Shown: piece after piece, positions 1 to 5,214 of the stretch
Position numbering within the stretch: the stretch's first letter is position 1
Layout of the letters: each line of letters starts with the position of its first letter
Assembly: GCA_947175775.1 (NCBI GenBank)
Contig: CAMWNY010000220.1
Coordinates: 1-5,214 of the forward strand
DNA from: an uncultured Lachnospiraceae bacterium
GTDB taxonomy: Bacteria > Bacillota > Clostridia > Lachnospirales > Lachnospiraceae
DNA: 5,214 nucleotides
Direction of reading: 5' to 3'
Notes under the pieces: model-generated
Database searches by the model: none
Seen by the model: only the letters and a program-made list of their open reading frames with translations
What the model was told of the DNA's origin: nothing
Made by a program: the position numbers and the translations under genes

Positions 1-50
1 TGATGCAGAAGGCGGGGATGGTATGTTTGGAATGCATCGGCATCGGGTAG
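1..50 (+). CDS. C-terminal end of a CD1871A-like CXXC protein (partial)
   Basis: Only the last 15 complete codons are in the window, read in the frame whose codons begin at base 3 and ending at TAG 48-50. They read MQKAGMVCLECIGIG. The CLEC pair is a CXXC motif, and the tail CLECIGIG is what I remember as the conserved end of the small CD1871A-family CXXC proteins of Clostridia. These are single-pass membrane peptides, usually found beside CcdA, TlpA-like redoxin and NapH-like 4Fe-4S genes. The next gene is exactly such a 4Fe-4S protein, which supports the call. Its role is presumably thiol or electron transfer at the membrane, but it is not characterised. The family assignment comes from memory of a short tail, so it is moderately secure. 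The coding frame itself is less certain because the start lies outside the window. Confidence 0.6.
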   Translation, partial: MQKAGMVCLECIGIG

Positions 51-895
51 GGCGTCTGCCTTTTCAGCGGATTTGTCAGTTAACGTTTGCCGTCTTGATT
101 AACGGCTATGCGGCTGGCTTTCAAAAGGGGAAAATTTATACTGGAAAGAGCAAGGCATTTTGTGTTCCCGTGCTGAACTGCTATTAGTGTCCTGGTGCGT
201 TGGGAGCGTGTCCGATTGGCTCGTTGCAGACGGTGCTTGGAGGAATGGGACGCCGCATTCCTTTTTATGTGTTGGGAATGCTGATGCTGGTCGGAATTTT
301 GATTGGGCGCGCGGCGTGCGGTCTTTTGTGCCCGTTCGGGCTGGTGCAGGATTTGCTGCATAAAATTCCTGCGCCGAAAATTAAGGTGCCCTTGAAAATC
401 GACAGGCCTGCGCGGTATCTGAAATATTTAATTTTGCTTGTGACAGTGATTTTGCTGCCGCTTTTTGCGGCGGATCAGACGGGGATTGCCCCGCCGTATT
501 TTTGTAAATATATTTGTCCTGCGGGGACGCTTGAGGGCGGTATTCCGCTTTTGCTGACGAATGAAAGTCTGCGCGCGGCGGCGGGGGCGCTGTTTTCGTG
601 GAAGCTTTTGGTACTTTTGGTGATTGTGCTTGCGTCTGTCTGTATCCACCGCCCGTTTTGCCGTTATCTTTGCCCACTGGGGGCGTTTTATGCGTTGTTT
701 CAGCGGTTTAGCTTTTATCAGCTTCATTTGGATGCGGATAAGTGCATTGACTGCAAAAAATGTGAGCATTCCTGCCCGATGGCGGTGGAAGTGACAAAAA
801 ATATTAACAGTCCTGAATGCATTCGCTGCGGCAAGTGCAAGGCGGTCTGCCCGACGGGGGCAATTTCTTCCAAGAGAGTGAGGAGTAAGAAATGA
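23..895 (+). pseudogene. NapH/YccM-like [4Fe-4S] polytopic membrane protein, interrupted by an in-frame TAG
   Basis: The frame reads 290 codons from ATG 23 to TGA 893-895, a normal length for this family, with a single TAG at codon 55 (185-187). Codons 1-54 carry the family-like start (NGYAAGFQKGKIYTGKSKAF, then LNCY). After the stop comes CPGALGACPIGS, so homology runs through the break in one frame. Probable membrane segments lie near residues 15-32, 80-98, 131-149 and 190-208. Paired membrane cysteines occur in CGLLCPFG (99-103), CKYICPAG (161-165) and CRYLCPLG (213-217). Two ferredoxin clusters follow: C241, C244, C247, C251 and C267, C270, C273, C277. Members are thought to pass electrons across or along the membrane. 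ATG 23 has a weak AGGCGGGG ribosome binding site at 10-17; ATG 32 is an alternative start. A restart after the stop (TTG 200 or ATG 245) would lose the first segment and part of the cysteine motif. The gene overlaps its neighbours at both ends. Whether it is dead, read through or a sequencing error is undecided. Confidence 0.8.
185..187 (+). other. In-frame TAG inside the NCY-x-CPGA motif of the 4Fe-4S gene
   Basis: TAG stands between LNCY and CPGALGACPIGS. Homologues as I remember them have a serine here (NCYSCPGA), and TCG to TAG is a single-base change. There is no frame change, and the reading frame is clean for 54 codons before and 235 after. TAG also ends the CXXC gene at 48-50, immediately after its conserved tail, so TAG works as a normal stop next door. 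That argues against genome-wide reassignment. Confidence 0.8.
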
Positions 896-3800
896 AACAT
901 TTACAAAAGCTTGCGGGTCTTACCTTTTTATTAATTGCTGTTTTTATGGTGATTGCACTGATACGGTACCAAACGGACGATGCGGTGTCACTGCTGCCGG
1001 AACGGCTGCAATATGATTTTGACGAAGAATGGCATATCGGTTCTTTGGACGCGGAGGCAGCAGAGGAAATCGTCCTGCCGTATATCCAAAAATATCAAAC
1101 TGCGGAAACGATTGTGTTTCATAACATATTGTCGGAGGATTTTTCGGGCATGACAATGCGCTTTTTTACGGAGAATGCGGATGTGCGTGTTGTCTTGGAC
1201 GGAGAGGAGATTTACCACAAGGAAGATGAGAATGGCAGTTTGGATACGGAACATGCTGTGGATATTCCGGGGACGTTTTCAAACGGGGAACTGCAGATTG
1301 AATTGACGGTTTTGGAACAGGAGACGGATGTGGCGCTTGGACAGGTTGTTCTTGAAGCGCAGAATGTGGTTGTATTCGGATTAAGCGGGAGCAATCTTGT
1401 CGACATTGCATGTTGCCTGCTGATTATGATTGCGGCGGTTGTGATGCTGGTGCTTGCATTAATCCGGTGGCATACCGAACAGCCGGAACGGGGGGAGCTG
1501 TTTTTGGGGCTGTTCGGATTGGTGGCAGGTGTTTACTGTTTTATCGGCACAAATACGCTGCGTATTTTTTTCTATAGCACAGGGGGCGCGTATATGGTAC
1601 AGGATTATATTATCCTGATGCTCCCGCTGTTGTTGGCGTTTTATTTTGAACGCAATCTGCGGACGCTTTATCCGCGCCGTTTTGCTGTGCTGCTCGTCGG
1701 TGTGATTCTGAACGCGGGCATACAGATTTTTTTGCATTGTACGGGTCTGTGGCGGTTGGAGCGTATGGCGGAGATATCGACGGTTTTGATGTGCGTGGTC
1801 TGTGCGGTGGGGATTTTCAGCCTGATACAGTATGAGAGCAAATACCGGAAAAATCAGATACTGCTGTCGGTCATGTCACTTGCCGCGCTGCTGGCAGGAG
1901 AGATTACAAAGCTGATTTTATGTGCATTTTTGCTGTATTCGTACGGCAATATGGCAGGAATGTACGGAATGACCGTGTTTGGCGTGGCAATGGCGGTCAT
2001 GCATATTTTGCGTGTTTCCAAGGAGTACCGGGAGGAGGCGGAGGAACGGATTAAGACAGCGGAGCGGCAAAGCATTCTGCTTGTGCAGGCGAAAAAGAAT
2101 GCCGATATGGCAAGACATGAAGCACTGGTTGCAAACGACGCTAAGGGAAAATTTTTGGCGCATATGTCACACGAAATCCGTACGCCGATTAATGCGGTGC
2201 TTGGTATGGATGAGATGATTTTGCGCGAGACGAAGGAAGCGAATATTAAGGAATACGCGATGGATATTCATTCAGCGGGGCAGATGCTGCTGTCGCTGAT
2301 TAATGATATATTGGATTTCTCCAAGATTGAGTCGGGGAAAATGGAGATTGTGCCGGTTTTGTATGATTTCAGCAGTTTTATTCACGATTTGGTGAATATG
2401 ACGGCGCAGCGTGCGGCGGACAAAAATCTTTGTTTTATGGTGGAGATTGACCATACCATTCCTTCCCGTCTGTATGGAGATGACGTGCGCATTCGTCAGG
2501 TGTTGACCAATGTTTTGACCAATGCGGTCAAGTATACGCACGAAGGAACGGTGTGGCTGCGGGTAAAAAGCCGCCGCGCGGGAGAGACGGTGCATCTTGG
2601 GTTTGAAGTTGAGGATACAGGAATTGGTATCAAAAAGGAAGATTTGCCAAAGCTGTCTGCGGAGTTTGAGCGGATTGAGGAGGACAGGAACCGTAATATC
2701 GAGGGCAGCGGGCTTGGTATGAATATTACAATTCAGCTTTTGGCGCTTTTGGGCAGCAGGCTGCAGGTGGAGAGTGAGTATGGAAAGGGCTCTAAGTTTT
2801 CGTTTGAACTGGAGCAGAAAATTGTTGATGAAACGCCAATTGGGGACTTTGAGACGAAGGTGCGGCAGGCGGCGGATACATACAGCTATGACACAAGCAT
2901 TTATGCGCCCAACGCGGAGGTTTTGGTGGTGGACGATAATGCTGTCAACCGCAAGGTGCTGCGCAGTCTGCTGAAGGAAACGCAGATTCAGGTGACGGAC
3001 GCGGACGGGGGTGCACAGTGTCTTAGACTGGTTTTGGAGCGGCATTTTGATTTGATTTTTTTGGACCACATGATGCCGGAGATGGACGGCGTGGAAACAC
3101 TGCACCATATCAAAGCTATGCCGGATTTTCCTTGTAAGGACACGCCGATTATTGTCCTGACAGCGAACGCAGTATCGGGAGCGAAGGAGAAATATTTGTC
3201 GGCAGGGTTTGACGATTTTTTGTCGAAGCCGATTGTGCCGGAAAAGCTGGAGGCGATGCTGCAAACGTATTTGCCGAAGGAGCTGCTTTTGACTGCTCCG
3301 GTCAGAACGGAGGATGCGCTGCCGGAGCAAAAAACGGACAAGGCGCGGGATATGGTTTTGTCAGAGCTGCCTTTGGTGGAGGGCTTGGACTGGGATTATG
3401 CGTGGCTGCATTTGCCGGACAAGGAGCTTTTGGAAGATACGGTGAAGGAATTTTATGCGCAGCTTGATACGGCGGCACAGCGCTTAGAGCAGGCGTATCT
3501 GCATCTTTTGGACGAGGGACAATTGGAGCAGTATCGTATTCAGGTTCACGCGATGAAGAGCCTTGCAGGGACAGTTGGCATTGTGACGCTTTTTGGGATG
3601 GCAAGGGTCTTGGAATATGCGGCGAGAGACGGCAAAACAGAGACGATTTTGGCGATGACGCCGGTCTTTTTGGAGGAGTGGCGCGCTTATCGGCAAAGGC
3701 TGCAAGGTGTTTTCGGGATTGGAGCCGAGACAGAGGAGGAAGTAAGTGACTATTCAGTAATTCGTGCGCTTGTGGAGATGGTGCGCGTGAGTATGCAGGA

Positions 3801-3972
3801 AATGGAGTTTGACGCGGCGGACGCGGCGGCGGCAAAGCTGCGCGGGTATGCGTATCCTGAACAAATCGGTGCGGATATTCAGGCGCTTTTGGAGGCGGTG
3901 ACGAACCTTGACGTGGAAGAAGTGCAGCGCGTTGCCGAGCAGCTTGCGGGAGAGATGGCGAACGGTGTGTAA
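892..3972 (+). CDS. Hybrid sensor histidine kinase: 7TM sensor, HisKA, HATPase, receiver, Hpt
   Basis: This 1026-residue membrane kinase probably runs an internal His-Asp-His phosphorelay. Residues 8-25 form a signal anchor. Residues 27-166 are an extracytoplasmic beta-rich sensor region. Seven hydrophobic segments follow at about 167-192, 202-222, 236-252, 263-284, 293-313, 322-348 and 352-372, a 7TMR-DISM-like layout. A charged coiled coil spans 374-415. The HisKA phosphoacceptor is H427 (FLAHMSHEIRTP). The ATPase has an N box (N540, N544), DTGIGI at 575-580 and GSGLGM at 605-610. The receiver (676-795) has D681/D682, phosphoacceptor D725, T757 and K779, all intact. The Hpt domain (about 828-940) carries H886 in HAMKS. 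A further helical tail covers about 952-1022. The start is clear: AGGAG at 881-885 lies six bases before ATG, and that ATG overlaps the TGA of the 4Fe-4S gene (ATGA), implying translational coupling. The ligand is unknown. A redox or thiol signal is suggested only by context. Confidence 0.96.
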   Translation: MKHLQKLAGLTFLLIAVFMVIALIRYQTDDAVSLLPERLQYDFDEEWHIGSLDAEAAEEIVLPYIQKYQTAETIVFHNILSEDFSGMTMRFFTENADVRVVLDGEEIYHKEDENGSLDTEHAVDIPGTFSNGELQIELTVLEQETDVALGQVVLEAQNVVVFGLSGSNLVDIACCLLIMIAAVVMLVLALIRWHTEQPERGELFLGLFGLVAGVYCFIGTNTLRIFFYSTGGAYMVQDYIILMLPLLLAFYFERNLRTLYPRRFAVLLVGVILNAGIQIFLHCTGLWRLERMAEISTVLMCVVCAVGIFSLIQYESKYRKNQILLSVMSLAALLAGEITKLILCAFLLYSYGNMAGMYGMTVFGVAMAVMHILRVSKEYREEAEERIKTAERQSILLVQAKKNADMARHEALVANDAKGKFLAHMSHEIRTPINAVLGMDEMILRETKEANIKEYAMDIHSAGQMLLSLINDILDFSKIESGKMEIVPVLYDFSSFIHDLVNMTAQRAADKNLCFMVEIDHTIPSRLYGDDVRIRQVLTNVLTNAVKYTHEGTVWLRVKSRRAGETVHLGFEVEDTGIGIKKEDLPKLSAEFERIEEDRNRNIEGSGLGMNITIQLLALLGSRLQVESEYGKGSKFSFELEQKIVDETPIGDFETKVRQAADTYSYDTSIYAPNAEVLVVDDNAVNRKVLRSLLKETQIQVTDADGGAQCLRLVLERHFDLIFLDHMMPEMDGVETLHHIKAMPDFPCKDTPIIVLTANAVSGAKEKYLSAGFDDFLSKPIVPEKLEAMLQTYLPKELLLTAPVRTEDALPEQKTDKARDMVLSELPLVEGLDWDYAWLHLPDKELLEDTVKEFYAQLDTAAQRLEQAYLHLLDEGQLEQYRIQVHAMKSLAGTVGIVTLFGMARVLEYAARDGKTETILAMTPVFLEEWRAYRQRLQGVFGIGAETEEEVSDYSVIRALVEMVRVSMQEMEFDAADAAAAKLRGYAYPEQIGADIQALLEAVTNLDVEEVQRVAEQLAGEMANGV

Positions 3973-4027
3973 GGTGATGGAATGATTGATTAAGCAGGCA
4001 ATTCTTATTTTTGAGCAAAGGAGACGT

Positions 4028-4108
4028 ATGATATTAGAAACGGAACGCTTGATATTGAGAGCAGAGGTCCCGTTTCGCAAGCGATACAGAAAGGCTGGCA
4101 ATATCTGA
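4028..4108 (+). pseudogene. 5' remnant of a GNAT N-acetyltransferase gene
   Basis: A 26-codon frame starts at ATG 4028 behind a good ribosome binding site (AAAGGAG, 4017-4023) and ends at TGA 4106-4108. Its first eleven codons read MILETERLILR, the near-universal opening of one large group of GNAT acetyltransferases (usually followed by a proline and the first helix). After codon 11 the resemblance stops. The rest of the frame is simply the GyrI-like remnant read in the wrong frame. A full GNAT protein is about 150-180 residues, so this is a stub that cannot bind acetyl-CoA. The translation start may still work and produce a meaningless short peptide. The call rests on one short but distinctive motif plus its correct placement after a ribosome binding site. 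Confidence 0.6.
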
Positions 4109-4239
4109 ATGAAGGATGGCTTGTCAAATATCCGTTTCAACATGCGCCATGTCCGGAAATGGAGTGGTATAGTAATGGAAATGCATATAACGGCGACTAT
4201 TTCAGTCAAATTTGGATACCAATTATAGGGGAGGAATAG
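4054..4239 (+). pseudogene. C-terminal remnant of a GyrI-like (AraC/MerR effector-binding) domain
   Basis: This frame reads 61 codons to TAG 4237-4239 and differs from the GNAT stub frame. It begins near IESRGPVSQAIQKGW, which matches the region of GyrI-like domains around the 'RGP...aiq..w' turn. It then shows the typical ending, with PEMEWYSNGNAYNGDY followed by FSQIWIPI (acidic-aromatic, Gly-Asn, Asp-Tyr, then a Trp-Ile-Pro strand). Such domains bind small hydrophobic or drug-like ligands, either as stand-alone proteins or at the C-terminus of AraC and MerR regulators. No start codon serves this frame: it opens after a TGA at 4012-4014 and has no ATG or ribosome binding site of its own. 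The N-terminal half of the domain and any DNA-binding part are gone. The last codons overlap the ribosome binding site of the next gene. Confidence 0.65.
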
Positions 4240-4242
4240 AAA

Positions 4243-4672
4243 ATGGTACATTTAGTTTATTGCGATAACGCGGGCAAAAAAGGTGAAAAAGTATTAGACA
4301 GGATTTTGGCAGGTACTAAGACAATGGTGGTGCGCGGGGCGGCAGGAAGGAAAATTCCCCACAGCAGGGTTTTTGAGGGAGAGCGTCTTTATTTCATGGA
4401 AAAAGGAAGTGCAAAATTTTGTGAAACTGTCTGATGAAGAAATCGCAAAAACGCTTGCGGATAATCAGAACAAATTAAATTTATCAGATAAGCAAAAAGT
4501 ACGGTGGCATAAGAAGTGCCTTTGCTTAGTGGAATTTGAAAACGTCGAGGAACTTTCTCCGCTTGCGTTTGAGCATCAGGGAAATATGGACGATTGGCTT
4601 ATTTTAGAAAAAATTGAAGACGTAATTGTAGGAACAAGTATTCCCTACAATTACGATCAATCTAAATTTTAA
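4243..4672 (+). pseudogene. Small ASCH/PUA-like protein gene with a frameshift
   Basis: The ATG at 4243 has a strong ribosome binding site (AGGGGAGG, 4227-4234). The first frame reads 63 codons to TGA 4432-4434. Its last five codons (FCETV) look unrelated to the rest. The next frame (+1) carries the continuation from about GTG 4409 (VQNFVKLSDEE) to TAA 4670-4672 and ends IPYNYDQSKF. Together they would give roughly 140 residues. The first part has GTKTMVVR (residues 24-31), close to the GxKxxExR motif of ASCH domains but with Val in place of Glu, followed by FEGERLYFMEKG, a strand-turn pattern usual in that fold. ASCH proteins are PUA-like and are thought to bind RNA or modified nucleosides. 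I recognise the overall type but no specific function. The break lies at or near AAAATTTT (4413-4420). A strand or more between GSAK and VQNF also seems to be missing. A +1 programmed shift on TTT-T is possible but less likely than mutation. Confidence 0.6.
4621..4655 (+). repeat. Perfect 12-bp inverted repeat inside the 3' end of the ASCH-like gene
   Basis: The arm CGTAATTGTAGG (4621-4632) is the exact reverse complement of CCTACAATTACG (4644-4655), with an 11-base loop between them. It sits in the last codons of the frameshifted gene and ends 15 bases before its stop. It is AT-rich and lacks an immediate T-run, so it is not a classic intrinsic terminator. It could act as an mRNA 3'-end stem, a protein-binding site or part of a bidirectional transcription stop. 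Confidence 0.6.
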
Positions 4673-4700
4673 TTTTATCGGGTTTATTTAGATAATCATG

Positions 4701-4734
4701 GAGCGGCAGCCTTACCTTGTGAGTGTTGCCGCTC
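4701..4734 (+). terminator. GC-rich hairpin, possible transcription terminator
   Basis: GAGCGGCA (4701-4708) pairs perfectly with TGCCGCTC (4727-4734). Inside it, CTTAC (4711-4715) can pair with GTGAG (4719-4723) with one G-U pair, leaving a three-base loop. It lies about 30 bases after the last stop codon of the ASCH-like gene, where a terminator is expected. The flanks are AT-rich (TATCAATTATAAAT downstream) but there is no uninterrupted T-run on either side, so termination efficiency is uncertain. Confidence 0.4.
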
Positions 4735-5030
4735 TATCAATTATAAATACAGATATAAATTATGCTGTTCTATGCGGGAGAAAGGGGAAAGTATTTGGAT
4801 TGCCATGGAATGCCGGGGAACAGACTGACAGAATGGAAACTGAAAAGAGGAAAGTAGCGATGAAAGAGTTGAAAGAACATAGAAATTTAATAGAAATATC
4901 CGCGCAGTTATGATATGATAGTAAAGATATAGAAATTGGGAAATATGTTAGATATGATATGGACATATGTTCTTTTCCCGAAATGGTTCGTTTTATGAAT
5001 GATAATTTAAAATTCTTATTATAAATCAAC
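4735..5030. other. AT-rich intergenic stretch without a convincing gene
   Basis: No ORF here looks like a known protein. One frame (ATG 4698 to TGA 4911-4913, 71 codons) begins inside the hairpin, has no ribosome binding site and matches nothing I know. Its late in-frame ATG at 4860 follows GAGG by nine bases but would give only 17 residues, ending EISAQL. An imperfect inverted repeat lies at 4938-4979: GGGAAA/TTTCCC plus TATGT/ACATA with a six-base bulge. The promoter of the following gene should be here, since a hairpin separates it from the upstream genes. TATGAT-like hexamers occur (for example 4953-4958), but I could not find a -35 at proper spacing and so do not call a promoter. Confidence 0.5.
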
Positions 5031-5040
5031 GGAGGACACA

Positions 5041-5214
5041 ATGAAAAAGATACTGTTAATCGGAAAATTCAATACGGTGGTGAACGAGACAAACCAGTTT
5101 TTGTCCCGCTATTTTCATGTACAGATTTGTTCGGAAAATGCGGGCGTTTTGGAGGGCATGTTAAAAATCGTCAATCCTGGGGTGGTGGAGATTAGTCTGA
5201 TTGGGGGATACGAT
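5041..5214 (+). CDS. Receiver-like protein with degenerate active site (5' part only)
   Basis: ATG 5041 follows GGAGG (5031-5035) by five bases, an excellent start. The 58 codons present run off the window. The opening MKKILLIGKF has the beta-1 shape of a response-regulator receiver domain (K-I-L-hydrophobic). The segment SENAGVLEGMLKIVNPGVVE fits helix 2 to strand 3, and ISLIGGYD follows. In a normal receiver, two acidic residues follow strand 1 and an Asp ends strand 3. Here strand 1 ends in GKF, and the aligned phosphoacceptor position (PDVVILD versus PGVVEIS) is Ser. It therefore looks like a pseudo-receiver that cannot be phosphorylated in the usual way. Any output domain lies outside the window. 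I recall similar proteins in Lachnospiraceae, so the fold call is fair. Partnership with the hybrid kinase upstream is only inferred from proximity. Confidence 0.6.
   Translation, partial: MKKILLIGKFNTVVNETNQFLSRYFHVQICSENAGVLEGMLKIVNPGVVEISLIGGYD

Noticed and set aside
200..895. TTG at 200 as the true start of the 4Fe-4S protein
   Set aside because: Homology continues upstream of it across the TAG in the same frame, there is no ribosome binding site, and the start would cut through the CPGALGACP motif.
2502..2524. Direct repeat TTGACCAATG within the kinase
   Set aside because: It encodes LTNVLTN of the conserved ATPase N box, so protein constraint explains it.
2272..3330. 352-codon open frame on the minus strand
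   Set aside because: It lies wholly inside the hybrid kinase gene, the translation is rich in Arg, Gln and His with no domain, and the sense frame has every kinase motif. It is a codon-bias shadow.
3811..3828. Tandem GACGCGGCG copies
   Set aside because: Two 9-base copies encode an Asp-Ala-Ala run in a helical part of the kinase; this is ordinary alanine-rich coding.
3302..4018. 238-codon open frame on the minus strand
   Set aside because: It overlaps the kinase Hpt region and is Pro/Ser-rich low-complexity translation, with no recognisable domain.
4411..4421. Programmed frameshift as the explanation for the split gene
   Set aside because: There is no canonical slippery heptamer, nor any clear stimulator close downstream. 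The apparent loss of residues at the joint favours mutation.
4373..4672. Separate gene starting at ATG 4373
   Set aside because: Its first twelve codons are the upstream frame of the ASCH-like gene read out of frame, and no ribosome binding site precedes it. It is the second half of a frameshifted gene.
4698..4913. 71-codon frame after the ASCH-like gene
   Set aside because: Its start has no ribosome binding site and lies in the GC-rich hairpin. The translation resembles no family I know. I treat it as intergenic, with low certainty.

Overview
The window looks like a piece of a Clostridia (Bacillota) chromosome, most likely from the Lachnospiraceae. This rests on recognised protein types (a CD1871A-like CXXC tail, a NapH/YccM-like iron-sulfur membrane protein, a very large hybrid histidine kinase with a 7TM sensor), on strong AGGAG-type ribosome binding sites, and on G/T-rich coding strands. 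All supported genes lie on the + strand.

Positions 1-3972 are the end of a redox and signalling operon. The first 50 bases hold the last codons of a small CXXC protein. A polytopic [4Fe-4S] protein overlaps it in another frame. That gene has one in-frame TAG (185-187), exactly inside a cysteine-rich motif where homologues normally carry a sense codon. Its final TGA overlaps the ATG of a 1026-residue hybrid histidine kinase: signal anchor, extracytoplasmic sensor, 7TM, HisKA, HATPase, receiver, Hpt and a C-terminal helical tail. Genes of the first two kinds commonly sit near CcdA and TlpA-type thiol-redox genes, so the unit probably couples membrane electron or thiol chemistry to a phosphorelay. 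That link is inference.

Positions 3973-4672 look like a decay zone. Eleven codons of a GNAT acetyltransferase start run, in a different frame, into the C-terminal 61 codons of a GyrI-like effector-binding domain. Next comes a small ASCH/PUA-like gene that is split by a frameshift at an A4T4 run. Positions 4673-5040 are AT-rich and mostly non-coding, with one terminator-like hairpin and no convincing gene.

Positions 5041-5214 open a new gene with a strong ribosome binding site. It resembles a receiver domain, but the acidic pocket and the phosphoacceptor aspartate appear to be missing. It may be an atypical partner of the hybrid kinase. Three damaged genes within 4.7 kb suggest either local genome decay or base-level sequence errors, and this cannot be settled from the sequence alone.
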